The notes below the pieces were generated by a model, which saw only the letters and a program-made list of their open reading frames with translations, did no database searches and was not told where the DNA came from. 64,000 bases of DNA from Aeromicrobium wangtongii. GTDB lineage: Bacteria; Actinomycetota; Actinomycetes; Propionibacteriales; Nocardioidaceae. A program made the translations under genes and the position numbers. The stretch lies in contig NZ_CP102173.1 in NCBI RefSeq assembly GCF_024584515.1, positions 62,001-126,000 on the forward strand, in the 5' to 3' direction. Below are positions 26,142-34,197 of this stretch, piece after piece (position 1 is the first letter of the stretch; each line of letters starts with the position of its first letter).

Positions 26142-26645
26142 CTAGAGGTACATGCCCCCTGAGGTGTCCTTTTCGCCGGAAGACGGCTGATCATTACCTT
26201 TGGGATCGTTTGTGCCCGGTAGCGCCAGTCTCATGTGCTGGAACTGCGTCTGGGCCTGAACCTGCTGCGCGTACAGCGCCGCCTGGATGCCGTGGAACAG
26301 CCCCTCGAGCCAGCCGACGAGCTGGGCCTGGGCGATGCGGAGCTCGGAATCGCTCGGCGTGTCGGACTCGAACGGCAGGCTGAGCCGCTCCAGCTCCTCG
26401 ACCAGCTCGGGTGCCAGACCGCCCTTGAGCTCCTCGATCGACTGCGCGTGGATGGTGCGCAGCCGGTTGCGGCTGGCGTCGTCGAGCGGGGCGGCCTTCA
26501 CCTCCTCGAGAAGGTTGCGGATCATCCCGCCGATCCGCATGACCTTGGCCGGCTGTTCGACCAGGTCGCCGAGGGAAGTTCCGGAGGACGGGGGCTCGAC
26601 GGCCTGCCCGTCGGGGCCGATGATCTCGCGCTGCTGCTCAGTCAT
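26142..26645 (-). CDS. bpa: Bacterial proteasome activator (Bpa/PafE)
   Basis: A 167-residue helical protein of the DUF2587 family that forms a ring on the 20S proteasome and opens its gate without ATP. Helical core about 25-135 (GDLVEQPAKVMRIGGMIRNLLEEVKAAPLDD; ELRIAQAQLVGWLEGLFHGIQAALYAQQ). The C-terminus GGMYL is the HbYX-like docking tail (mycobacterial Bpa ends GQYL). It implies that this organism has a 20S proteasome, not seen in this window. Confidence 0.93.
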   Translation of the reverse strand: MTEQQREIIGPDGQAVEPPSSGTSLGDLVEQPAKVMRIGGMIRNLLEEVKAAPLDDASRNRLRTIHAQSIEELKGGLAPELVEELERLSLPFESDTPSDSELRIAQAQLVGWLEGLFHGIQAALYAQQVQAQTQFQHMRLALPGTNDPKGNDQPSSGEKDTSGGMYL

Positions 26646-26715
26646 GAGTCCAACCCTAGCCAGCGGGAGGGCCCTGGTACCGGGGCAAAGGGCCCTCCCC
26701 TCCCGGCCGCGACGG

Positions 26716-27687
26716 CTAGAGCGTCAGCAGCACCTTGCCGGTGTGGGTGGAGTCCTCGAGCTCCTGGTGCGCCGCGTGGACGTCCTCCAGCGGGTATGTC
26801 GAGTGGATGATCGGGCGCACGGTGCCGTCGGCGAGCAGTGGCCAGACCTGCGCGACCATCGCCGAGACGATCGCGGATTTCTCGGCCGTCGGCCGGGCGC
26901 GCAGCGAGGTGGCCATGACGGCCGCACGCTTGGTCAGCAGCGCGCCGAGGTTGATCTCGGCCTTGATGCCGCCCTGCAGGCCGATGATGACCAGCCGGCC
27001 GGCGGTGGCGAGCGCCGCGATGTTGGCCGCGAGGTACTTGGCGCCGATGATGTCGAGGATGACATCGGCCTTGATCCCCTCGGCCTTCATGACCTCCACG
27101 AAGTCCTGCTCGCGGTAGTTGATCGTCAGGTCGGCGCCCAGCTCGCGGCAGAAGTCGGCCTTCTCCTGCGAGCCGACGGTCACGACGACGCGGGCGCCGA
27201 AGGCCTTGCCCAGCTGGATGGCCATCGTGCCGATGCCACTGCCGCCGCCGTGCACCAGCAGCGTCTCGCCGTGCTGCAGCTTGCCGATCATGAAGACGTT
27301 CGACCACACGGTGGCCGCGACCTCCATCAGTCCGCCGGCCTCGACGAGCGAGACGCCGCCGGGGGCGATGGCGACCTGTCCGGCCGGCACCGCGACGTAC
27401 TCCGCGTAGCCGCCGCCGGACAGCAGCGCGCACACGTGCTCGCCGATCTGCAGGTCGGTGACGCCCTCGCCGACGGCCACGATGTCACCGGAGCACTCCA
27501 GGCCCAGGATGTCCGTCGCGCCGGGCGGCGGGTCGTAGTACCCCTGGCGCTGCAGCAGGTCCGCGCGGTTGACCCCGGCCGCGGTGACGCGGATCAGGAC
27601 CTCCCCTGGCGCGGGTTCGGGCATGGGGCGGTCGACCACCTCGAGGGCGTCGACGCCGCCGGGAGTGGGAGCTGTGACAGCGCGCAT
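26716..27687 (-). CDS. NAD(P)H-quinone oxidoreductase (zinc-independent MDR family)
   Basis: A 323-residue medium-chain reductase of the quinone oxidoreductase (PIG3/QOR) type. The N-terminal GroES-like fold has GVNRADLLQRQGYYDPPPG, and the Rossmann fold has LLVHGGGSGIGTMAIQLGKAFGA. The C-terminus is YPLEDVHAAHQELEDSTHTGKVLLTL. The cysteines and histidine of zinc-binding alcohol dehydrogenases are absent. ATG 27687 begins the recognisable N-terminus; the frame stays open upstream only as a high-GC artefact. Confidence 0.92.
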   Translation of the reverse strand: MRAVTAPTPGGVDALEVVDRPMPEPAPGEVLIRVTAAGVNRADLLQRQGYYDPPPGATDILGLECSGDIVAVGEGVTDLQIGEHVCALLSGGGYAEYVAVPAGQVAIAPGGVSLVEAGGLMEVAATVWSNVFMIGKLQHGETLLVHGGGSGIGTMAIQLGKAFGARVVVTVGSQEKADFCRELGADLTINYREQDFVEVMKAEGIKADVILDIIGAKYLAANIAALATAGRLVIIGLQGGIKAEINLGALLTKRAAVMATSLRARPTAEKSAIVSAMVAQVWPLLADGTVRPIIHSTYPLEDVHAAHQELEDSTHTGKVLLTL

Positions 27688-27738
27688 TTCACCAAGGTTA
27701 TCGGGCCTGCGCTGGTGGGCACCTGACAGGATGGTCCG

Positions 27739-28524
27739 ATGCGCGTCGCCCTCCTGCAGCTGGCCGCGGACATCGACTCCGCCGCCAACCGCGATCTCGT
27801 CACATCCCAGCTGGCCGAGCTGGACGTCGACGACGGGATCGACCTGGTGGTCCTGCCCGAGGCGACGATGCACGACTTCGGGGCACCGGACCTCGATCTG
27901 GCGCCGATCGCCGAGCCGCTGGACGGCCCGTTCGTGCAGATGATCGCTGCCGAGGCGGTGCGGCTGCGCACCACGATCGTCGCCGGGATGTTCGAGCGCA
28001 CCGACGGCCTGCCGTTCAACACCCTCGTGGTCGTCGGACCGGACGGGCAACTGCGCGCGACGTACCGCAAGATCCACCTGTACGACTCGTTCGGCTACAA
28101 GGAGTCCGAGCGACTGCTGCCCGGTGAGATCGCACCGGTCGTCGTCGAGATCGCGGGACGTCCGGTGGGGCTGATGACGTGCTACGACCTGCGGTTCCCC
28201 GAGCTGGCGCGGGCACTGGTCGACGCCGGTGCGGAGACGATCGTCGTCCCGGCGGCGTGGGTCGCCGGCGAGCACAAGCTCGATCACTGGCGGACGCTGC
28301 TGACGGCGCGGGCGATCGAGAACACGGTGCACGTCGTGGCGGCCGGGCAGGGTGGCGACCGATACACCGGCCATTCCTTGGTCGTCGATCCATGGGGCTC
28401 TATCGTGGACGAGGCTGCTTCCGAGCCTGCGATCGTCCAGGCGGTGCTGGATGCCGACGACGTCGCGAAGGCGCGAAGCGTGAACCCATCCCTTGCCAAC
28501 CGAAGGATCAAACCCACGTCATGA
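27739..28524 (+). CDS. Carbon-nitrogen hydrolase (nitrilase superfamily amidase)
   Basis: A 261-residue nitrilase-superfamily amidase. The catalytic Glu-Lys-Cys triad lies in LVVLPEAT, YRKIHLYDSFGYKES and LMTCYDLRFPELAR. The length and the HLYDSFGYKES signature match the NIT2/omega-amidase or deaminated-glutathione amidase-like branch. The final TGA overlaps the next ATG (ATGA). Confidence 0.9.
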   Translation: MRVALLQLAADIDSAANRDLVTSQLAELDVDDGIDLVVLPEATMHDFGAPDLDLAPIAEPLDGPFVQMIAAEAVRLRTTIVAGMFERTDGLPFNTLVVVGPDGQLRATYRKIHLYDSFGYKESERLLPGEIAPVVVEIAGRPVGLMTCYDLRFPELARALVDAGAETIVVPAAWVAGEHKLDHWRTLLTARAIENTVHVVAAGQGGDRYTGHSLVVDPWGSIVDEAASEPAIVQAVLDADDVAKARSVNPSLANRRIKPTS

Positions 28525-29576
28525 CCCAGACCGTGCGCGGTGGACGTCGTCGCCTGGATGCCTCAGTGCCTCCGGAGTACGACCTCCCGACCCGTGAACC
28601 GCGCATCGAGTCGCCCAAGACGGCGCGCCGGGTCATGTGGGCCGTGTTCGGCCTGTGGGTCATCGGCTTCGCCGGCGCGCTCACGTCGATCGTGGATGTC
28701 AACGCGCCCGAGTCGATCCTGCGGCCGTCCGCGGCGCTGCTGACGATGGTGTTCGCGGTGGCCCTGACCCACCGCGGCGGTGGCCACATGCGCCTGTGGC
28801 TGCCGATCACGGCGGTGCTGGTGGTGGCGGCGGTCGTGCTGGAGACCAATCTGCTGCTGGCGTCGGCGGCCGCGGTGTCGGCGGTGCTGTCGGCGGTGTG
28901 GGCGGTGATGGCGACCCGGCCGGCCGACTCGGTGCCGGAGGCGCTGCGCGAGTTCGGGCTGATGCTGGTCATCGCGCTGAGCGGGACCGCCGCGGTCGCG
29001 GCCTGGAACGCCCCGGTCAACTACCAGCGCTTCAACCTGCTGGTCATCGCGATCTCGTTGGTGCTGGCCATCAGCCTGGTGTGGAACCTCGGTGCCGGCC
29101 TGCACGGCCTGGGCCGGCAGAACCTGGCGATCCTGGCAGGGATCGCGGCGGTGGTCCTGCTGGTGCTGGCGTACAGCAGCTTCGTGCGCTCGCACGGCTC
29201 GGACATCCTGGTCGACACGTTCAGCGACACGGTCACCTGGATGCGGACGAACTTCGAGGGCGTCCCACGCCCGGTGGAGGTGTTCATCGGCTTCCCGGCG
29301 CTCATCGTGGGCGTCTCGATGCGCTCCAAGCGCCGCGAGGGCTGGTGGGTGACGGTGTTCGCGGTGACCGGCACCGCGGTGCTCTCGACCTCACTGGTGA
29401 CGCCCGGTGCGTTCCCGACCTACATCGCCCTGTCGACGCTGTACTCGGCGGTGCTGGGCCTGGCCGTGGGCCTCGTCGCGCGCCACTATGTGCTGCGTCA
29501 GAGGTCGGCCCGGGCCGCCCGCGCGATCGAGGAGATCGTCCGCGTCGAGCCTCCGCGCTTCGCTGCACTCAAGTAG
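28521..29576 (+). CDS. Multi-spanning membrane protein, unknown function
   Basis: A 351-residue protein with a charged cytosolic N-terminus (about 1-35) and about eight to ten hydrophobic helices, for example VMWAVFGLWVIGFAGALTSI, LWLPITAVLVVAAVVLETNL and NLAILAGIAAVVLLVLAYSS. The last 25 residues are basic and probably cytosolic. No catalytic motif is recognised. It is translationally coupled to the amidase gene by ATGA. Confidence 0.7.
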   Translation: MTQTVRGGRRRLDASVPPEYDLPTREPRIESPKTARRVMWAVFGLWVIGFAGALTSIVDVNAPESILRPSAALLTMVFAVALTHRGGGHMRLWLPITAVLVVAAVVLETNLLLASAAAVSAVLSAVWAVMATRPADSVPEALREFGLMLVIALSGTAAVAAWNAPVNYQRFNLLVIAISLVLAISLVWNLGAGLHGLGRQNLAILAGIAAVVLLVLAYSSFVRSHGSDILVDTFSDTVTWMRTNFEGVPRPVEVFIGFPALIVGVSMRSKRREGWWVTVFAVTGTAVLSTSLVTPGAFPTYIALSTLYSAVLGLAVGLVARHYVLRQRSARAARAIEEIVRVEPPRFAALK

Positions 29577-29618
29577 ATGCGATAATCGTTCCGGCGCAGC
29601 GCCTCGGTGCTGCCGCCA

Positions 29619-29707
29619 GGAGGGGTGCCGGAGCGGCCGATCGGAAGCGCCTTGAAAGCGCTCGCTGGCAGCGATGTCAGCCGCGGGTTCGAATCCCGCC
29701 CCCTCTG
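29619..29707 (+). tRNA. tRNA-Ser (anticodon TGA)
   Basis: An 89-base class II tRNA. Acceptor arm GGAGGGG pairs with CCCCTCT (29700-29706), giving a G1-U72 wobble. The anticodon stem-loop AGCGC-CTTGAAA-GCGCT gives anticodon TGA, with a long variable arm after it, and the T arm is GCGGG-TTCGAAT-CCCGC. The discriminator base is G; CCA is not encoded. The IS481 element begins 4 bases downstream. Confidence 0.93.
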
Positions 29708-29710
29708 CCG
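29696..29710. repeat. Target-site duplication, left copy
   Basis: CCGCCCCCTCTGCCG, made of the 3' end of tRNA-Ser plus 3 bases, abuts the left IS end at 29711. An identical copy abuts the right IS end at 31038-31052. Confidence 0.85.
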
Positions 29711-29734
29711 TGTGATGTCTCAGGACATCCCGGA

Positions 29735-29764
29735 CTCCCGAACCCGCGTCAGCGGGTTCGGGAG
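29735..29764 (+). terminator. Intrinsic terminator inside the left IS end
   Basis: CTCCCGAACCCGC-GTCA and its exact complement form a 13 bp stem, followed by TTTGCTTTT on the plus strand. It would stop tRNA-Ser transcripts running into the IS antisense to the transposase. The stem overlaps the last transposase codons. Confidence 0.75.
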
Positions 29765-30969
29765 TTTGCTTTTGGGGCTGGCCCGGACGGTCGTCCGGTG
29801 GGTTGGTAGTCGCGGTCGGGGTCGATGGTGAGTTCGCGGATGAGCTCGCCGGTGATGGCGTTGACGACGCGGACGTGCAGGTCCTGGCTGAGGATGATGA
29901 CGTGGGTTCGCCAGTGGGTTCGGCCCAGGCCGATGTGGTGCATTCGGCCGTTGACGCGCAGGGTGACTTTGCCTGATTCGTCGACGCGGTCGTGGCGGAC
30001 GCGTTCGTGGGTGTCGGCGTCGCGGCTTGTCCCCGGGAGTGCTTTGGGCATGGTTGTGAACAGGACTGCCGGGGTCGCCCGGTGCGGCAGAGAGCGGTGG
30101 GGTCGGCGGTGGTTGTATTCGTCGACGAATAGGTCCAGCAGTGCTTGCAGCTCGGCGAGCGTGGTCGGCTGAGCGGCTTGTCCGCGGAGCCATTTCTTCA
30201 TGGTCTGCTGGAAGCGCTCGACCTTGCCTTGGGTGGTGGGGTGGTTGGCTTTGCCGTTCTTCTGCACGATGTTGAGGCGGCGGAGCTCGGACTCGAATCC
30301 GTTGCGTCCGCCTCTGCCGCCGGAGAAGCGGGTGGTGTAAACCATGCCGTTGTCGGTCAGGGTTGAGGCTGGGATTCCGTGGGTTTTGAAGGCTTTGCGG
30401 AACTCGGTGACGACGATCTTGCCGGTAACTCGGGGGTGGGCGGTGACGCGGATCGCGAACCGGGTGCAGTCGTCGAGCCAGGTCAGGATCTCGACATCGT
30501 GGTCGGTGCTGCCGTCGGGGTTGGTGAGTCGGTAGTGGGTGAAGTCTGACTGCCAGGTCTGGTTGGGCATCTGGGCGGCGAAGCGGATGTAGGACGACTT
30601 CGGCTTCTTCTTCGGCTCGGGTGTCACGAGCCCGGCCTTGGTGAGGTGGCGGGCGATCGTGGCCCTGGCGACGGTGATCTGGTGGTGTTGGGCCAAGTGC
30701 CACCTGATGGTGTCGGGGCCATCGTCTAAACCTGCGGCGGCGAGGTCGCGGCGCAACGTGAGGATCAGCTCGACCGTGGCCGGAGCCGTCTGATTCGGGA
30801 CGGTCTTGGGTCGCCTCGACCTGGGCTCGAACGCAGCCTCGCCCTCCATCTTGTAACGCGCGACCAGCTCATAGAGCCAGGAGCGCGAGACGCCGTAGGT
30901 CGTGGCGACCTCGGCAACCTTGCGTTTCTCGACGACGACGGCGGTGATGACCAGGCGGGCTTTGCTCAC
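29749..30969 (-). CDS. IS481-family transposase
   Basis: A 406-residue DDE transposase, apparently intact. The N-terminal helix-turn-helix (about 15-55, VAEVATTYGVSRSWLYELVARY) is followed by a second HTH and the integrase core: first Asp in QSDFTHYRL, second Asp in LTDNGMVYTT, Glu in GKVERFQQTMK, then RPHRSLPHRATPAVLF. The C-terminal extension (about 320-406) is a beta-rich Mu-C-like region. No frameshift or stop is seen, so the element may still be active. Confidence 0.93.
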   Translation of the reverse strand: MSKARLVITAVVVEKRKVAEVATTYGVSRSWLYELVARYKMEGEAAFEPRSRRPKTVPNQTAPATVELILTLRRDLAAAGLDDGPDTIRWHLAQHHQITVARATIARHLTKAGLVTPEPKKKPKSSYIRFAAQMPNQTWQSDFTHYRLTNPDGSTDHDVEILTWLDDCTRFAIRVTAHPRVTGKIVVTEFRKAFKTHGIPASTLTDNGMVYTTRFSGGRGGRNGFESELRRLNIVQKNGKANHPTTQGKVERFQQTMKKWLRGQAAQPTTLAELQALLDLFVDEYNHRRPHRSLPHRATPAVLFTTMPKALPGTSRDADTHERVRHDRVDESGKVTLRVNGRMHHIGLGRTHWRTHVIILSQDLHVRVVNAITGELIRELTIDPDRDYQPTGRPSGPAPKANSRTR

Positions 30970-31037
30970 TCACGGAGCATCAGGGTTCAGTCCGGGATGT
31001 CTTGAGACATCAGTCCGGTATGTCCTGAACCAGGACA

Positions 31038-31052
31038 CCGCCCCCTCTGCCG
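31038..31052. repeat. Target-site duplication, right copy (tRNA-Ser 3' end fragment)
   Basis: An exact 15-base copy of 29696-29710, directly beside the right IS end. Before insertion this sequence was the single tRNA-Ser 3' end; only 3' terminal bases are present, so no second tRNA is encoded here. Confidence 0.85.
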
Positions 31053-31058
31053 AATGGA

Positions 31059-31088
31059 GCCCGGACCCACTTAGCCGTGGGTTCGGGC
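31059..31088 (+). terminator. Original tRNA-Ser terminator, displaced by the IS
   Basis: GCCCGGACCCAC pairs with GTGGGTTCGGGC through 12 pairs including one G-U, with a 6-base loop. It lies 6 bases past the right target duplication, where the native terminator of the interrupted tRNA-Ser unit would be, and is now about 1.3 kb away from the tRNA. Bases 31089-31260 hold no gene that I can support. Confidence 0.6.
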
Positions 31089-31260
31089 CCTTCGCATACT
31101 GCTTGCCCTACGGTCGGAGGATGCCATTCGAGGGATGCCGTCGGTGCTGCAACAAAAGGCGTGACCTCAAGCGGTCAGGCGAACGCCGGGTCGCGCGGGG
31201 CGGGAAAGCACCAACGGCAATCTCGCCCGCGTTGGCCCCGTCTGGCCCTAGGGTGTCGGC

Positions 31261-31818
31261 ATGTCTCGAATCCCGACTGCGATCATCTTCGGCGACTCGT
31301 GGGTGAGCATGGGCCGCAAGCCCGGCTACTCCAAGATCGCGCCCGTGCTGCTCGGTTGGCGCGGGCGTTCGATGGGCCTCGGCGGAACCGGGTTCGTGGC
31401 GGAAGGCCCAAATGGTCGCAAGCCCTACGCATCGCGCATCCCGGAGTTGCTCGCGGCTGGAGCCGACGTGCTGGTGCTGCAAGGGTCCGGTAACGATGCC
31501 CCGTTCGAGGCGGACGAGGTTGAAGCAGCAGCGGACCAATTCCTGCGCCAAGTCTCGGGCCACTTCCAACAGGTCTACATGATCGGCGTGCCGTGGGCGG
31601 GCAAGGGACGACAGACGCTCCACCTGACCAATGCGGCTTACGAGCGTGCCGCCGAGGCGAACGGTGCCCTGTTCGTGCCCGCCGAGAACTGGCTCGACCG
31701 CAGCCACATGAAGAAAGATGACCCCTGGCACCCGTCGCACCGCGGCCACCTCCGCATGGCGAGGAAGGTTGCCGCGGGGATTCGTCGGGCAAAGCATCAG
31801 GCCGCTGCCACGGTGTAG
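31261..31818 (+). CDS. SGNH/GDSL-type hydrolase, small
   Basis: A 185-residue SGNH hydrolase without a signal peptide. Block I is IFGDSWVSMG (Ser nucleophile), block II glycine GLGGTGF, block III LQGSGNDAPF (Asn) and block V DDPWHPSHRGH (Asp-His), so the catalytic set is complete. The natural ester or acetyl substrate is unknown. It is convergent with a second SGNH-like gene and overlaps its 3' end by 22 bases. The local base composition is less GC-biased than the surrounding chromosome, suggesting transfer. Confidence 0.8.
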   Translation: MSRIPTAIIFGDSWVSMGRKPGYSKIAPVLLGWRGRSMGLGGTGFVAEGPNGRKPYASRIPELLAAGADVLVLQGSGNDAPFEADEVEAAADQFLRQVSGHFQQVYMIGVPWAGKGRQTLHLTNAAYERAAEANGALFVPAENWLDRSHMKKDDPWHPSHRGHLRMARKVAAGIRRAKHQAAATV

Positions 31819-33386
31819 AGGTCGATCCATTCGATACCGACTGCCCCGTTGGACGAGGCGGTCTGAAAGCCGCCAAAGCCCGCACCGCTGATGTCGGCGT
31901 TCGTAGCTGTCGCTCGGGTGACGCCGTTGATGACCAGGCCGATGGTCGTGCCGAGGACCCAAAAGCCGACGACGTCCCCGGGCGATATCGCGTAGGACCC
32001 TGACAGGTCCGTGGCGACGTTGCCTGTGAGCACCTTCCGTAGCCGGACGTTGCCCACGCCGAACGTCAGCTCGTAGCGGTTCGACGATCCGCCTGCGAGC
32101 GCGCTGCGGCGCAGGGCCAGTGACGACCCTGACGCGGGCACCCCCGCGAGTTTCGCGAGGATCTGCGCGTCAGCGGGGACGGCGGCGATACCTGCAAGGG
32201 TGGCGTTCGGATCGGCCCCCCGCACGAGGACTCCACCGGCGATTGCCATCTGCGTCTTGAGGCTGCTCACCGCGTTGACGACCCAGGTCTTGGCCGAGCC
32301 GCCGCGCCCGACGTCGGTGTTGCGGCCGTCGATGGTGGACGCATCGCCGCCCGTGAACTCGTCCGACGTCCAGATGGTCGCCGTGACGGCAGGCGGAGGC
32401 GGAAGCCACCCCTCGCGGACGCCCTGCGCCTGGAGGTAGATCGCGGCCGTGCTGTTGCCGAGCGCGTTGAGGTGCAGGGCGTCGGTGCGGAACGCGCGCG
32501 GCGTGAGACCGGCTGCGATATCAGTGAGGTTGTCGGCGTCGAACGTGATGCCCGCCGCGTCGGCGGCTGCGGTGGTCCGCATCCACGACATGAGGCGCAG
32601 GAAGTTCACCGGGAATTGGGCTTCCAGGGCGTCGTTGAGGGCTGTCAGCGCGGCCAAGCGAGTCGGGGTGTCGTCGGCAGACGGTGCTTCCTCAAGAACC
32701 CAGACCTTCTTGAAGACGGGCTTGAGGCGGGCGATCATCGCGGCGGTGTTCGCGACACACGCGGCGCGCCCAGCCTCGGACACCCAGTCGTCGTTGCGGT
32801 TGACCATCAGGACGGCGATCCGGTCGCGGTACGCCTCACCTTCCACGAATGTGACCGGCGTGCCGATGGGGACGGCGAACGACCGGCCGGCGCGGTCGGG
32901 CACGAACTGGATCGTGGTGCCGCGCTGCTGAATCCGTCCCGTGCGGCCTGCGAGGACGACCGCCCTGTCGTAGGACGCGCCGTCGCGGGTGGGCTTGACG
33001 GTCAGGCCCGACGTGATCGTGTCGTTGGACGGGTCTGACGAGCCTGTGCCGATTGTCACGGCAGTGCCAGCGGTCGCGGGCATCGTGACGGCGGTCGTGA
33101 GCTTCGCGGACGGGGCGTTGAAGCGAGCTGCGATCTGTCGTGACTTCTGCCCGCCGATGCCGCCGTTGTAGACCGCCTTACCGGTGAGCGCCCCGAATGC
33201 TTCGCCCAGGCCCAGGTATATGAACGAGTGCCCGAAGAACACGTACTGGTCGACCGGATTCACAACGCTGTTCACGCCGTCGCCGGGCGGGAGGGTCGCG
33301 AGCGCGTCATCGATGGCTGCCTGAATATTGGCATTTACCAGCAGTGAGGATCCACCGCGGCGAGACCACGAGGGACGGCGCCCCAC
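31797..33386 (-). CDS. SGNH-hydrolase-like protein with C-terminal lectin/tail-type domain
   Basis: A 529-residue protein. The N-terminal half (about 45-330) has an SGNH layout: YVFFGHSFIYLG, in which block I reads Gly-His-Ser instead of Gly-Asp-Ser; GGIGGQKSRQ; VNRNDDW; and RTDALHLNALGN (Asp-x-x-His). The C-terminal part (about 340-529) is Gly/Ala/Ser-rich beta-strand sequence like the concanavalin/LamG-type ends of actinophage minor tail proteins. The N-terminus (MGRRPSWSRRGGSS) looks truncated, with no signal peptide. Probably phage-derived; the tail origin is inference. Confidence 0.65.
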   Translation of the reverse strand: MGRRPSWSRRGGSSLLVNANIQAAIDDALATLPPGDGVNSVVNPVDQYVFFGHSFIYLGLGEAFGALTGKAVYNGGIGGQKSRQIAARFNAPSAKLTTAVTMPATAGTAVTIGTGSSDPSNDTITSGLTVKPTRDGASYDRAVVLAGRTGRIQQRGTTIQFVPDRAGRSFAVPIGTPVTFVEGEAYRDRIAVLMVNRNDDWVSEAGRAACVANTAAMIARLKPVFKKVWVLEEAPSADDTPTRLAALTALNDALEAQFPVNFLRLMSWMRTTAAADAAGITFDADNLTDIAAGLTPRAFRTDALHLNALGNSTAAIYLQAQGVREGWLPPPPAVTATIWTSDEFTGGDASTIDGRNTDVGRGGSAKTWVVNAVSSLKTQMAIAGGVLVRGADPNATLAGIAAVPADAQILAKLAGVPASGSSLALRRSALAGGSSNRYELTFGVGNVRLRKVLTGNVATDLSGSYAISPGDVVGFWVLGTTIGLVINGVTRATATNADISGAGFGGFQTASSNGAVGIEWIDLYTVAAA

Positions 33387-33465
33387 GGGTGCCTTTGCCG
33401 TCGTCCGGCCGGCGGTCAGCGAAGGCAGTCCGTTAGGTGCAATGCCCGGATGACACCATGGACCG

Positions 33466-33885
33466 GTGCAGACGACCTACCGCATCGACCGACGTTTCGT
33501 GCTTTCCCTGGTCGGCATCCAGATGATCGGCGCCGGCCTCACCGCGATGCTCGCCTTCTGGGTGTGGGCGCCGCTGGGCATCCTGACCGTCCTGCTGCTG
33601 CTGAACGCTCTGCGCGTGGGAGTGCGCCCGCCGGTCGTCGCCCGCACGGACGCCGAGGGCGCCCGCATCGGCGGAGTCCGTGCCGCCAAGCCCGTCAGCG
33701 TCGCGTGGAGCGACGTCGAGGATGTCAGCATCCGGGGCCAGCAGATGGTGTTCGACCTCGGCGGTGACAGCTCGATCGTCTTCTCGCTGGCCTACCTCGG
33801 CGGCCGCGCCAACGAGTTCGTGCGGGACGTCTACGAGCGCCTCAACACCGCCAACGGCTACTCCCGCTTCGATCCCTCTGCCTGA
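33466..33885 (+). CDS. Small membrane protein, PH-like type, unknown function
   Basis: A 139-residue protein with a hydrophobic hairpin (about 12-50, two helices) followed by a beta-rich soluble domain (about 55-139) in which AKPVSVAWSDVEDVSIRGQQ resembles the bacterial PH-like domain of DUF-type membrane proteins. The start is GTG 33466. It is separate from the preceding island and next to tRNA-Ser(GCU). Function unknown. Confidence 0.6.
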   Translation: MQTTYRIDRRFVLSLVGIQMIGAGLTAMLAFWVWAPLGILTVLLLLNALRVGVRPPVVARTDAEGARIGGVRAAKPVSVAWSDVEDVSIRGQQMVFDLGGDSSIVFSLAYLGGRANEFVRDVYERLNTANGYSRFDPSA

Positions 33886-33981
33886 TCTGGCGCGCCCCGG
33901 GTGGGCGCGAGGGGTACCGATTCGTCGCGGCCGTCGGTCTGTCGCTATCCTGTTCCGGTTGCACGTTCCGGCGTGCGATGG

Positions 33982-34068
33982 GGAGGTGTCGCATAGTGGC
34001 CTAGTGCGCCCGCCTGCTAAGCGGGTTGAGGTTTAAACCTCTCGCGAGTTCAAATCTCGCCACCTCCG
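33982..34068 (+). tRNA. tRNA-Ser (anticodon GCT)
   Basis: An 87-base class II tRNA. Acceptor GGAGGTG pairs perfectly with CACCTCC (34061-34067); anticodon loop CTGCTAA gives GCT; long variable arm; T arm GCGAG-TTCAAAT-CTCGC; discriminator G; no encoded CCA. It reads AGC/AGU codons. Confidence 0.93.
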
Positions 34069-34080
34069 CCCCATCGACAG

Positions 34081-34110
34081 GGAGCAAGACTCGACCCCGA
34101 GTCTTGCTCC
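34081..34110 (+). terminator. Terminator of tRNA-Ser(GCT)
   Basis: Perfect 13 bp stem GGAGCAAGACTCG with loop ACCC, followed by TTCGTCATTT. It begins 13 bases after the tRNA end. Confidence 0.85.
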
Positions 34111-34197
34111 TTCGTCATTTGTCGGTCGACAAAGGTCCGACCTTGGTCGATTGTGCACGTCCGCGAATCTCCCGTGGTTCTCTTGAGATCCAGGGGA

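Larger units (their letters stand above)
29711..31037 (-). mobile_element. IS481-family insertion sequence, complete
   Basis: A 1327 bp element with ends TGT...ACA. The outermost 26 bases at the two ends match as inverted repeats at 21 of 26 positions by my hand alignment. A second, better copy of the left-end repeat (24 bp, one mismatch, 30989-31012 against 29713-29736) lies just inside the right end, so the right end carries two tandem end-type repeats. One transposase gene fills the interior. It is flanked by exact 15 bp direct repeats of the tRNA-Ser 3' end. Confidence 0.88.

Noticed and set aside
31038..31052. attR-like site of an integrative element in tRNA-Ser
   Set aside because: The two tRNA-end copies abut the exact ends of the IS481 element and no integrase gene lies between them, so a target-site duplication is the simpler reading.
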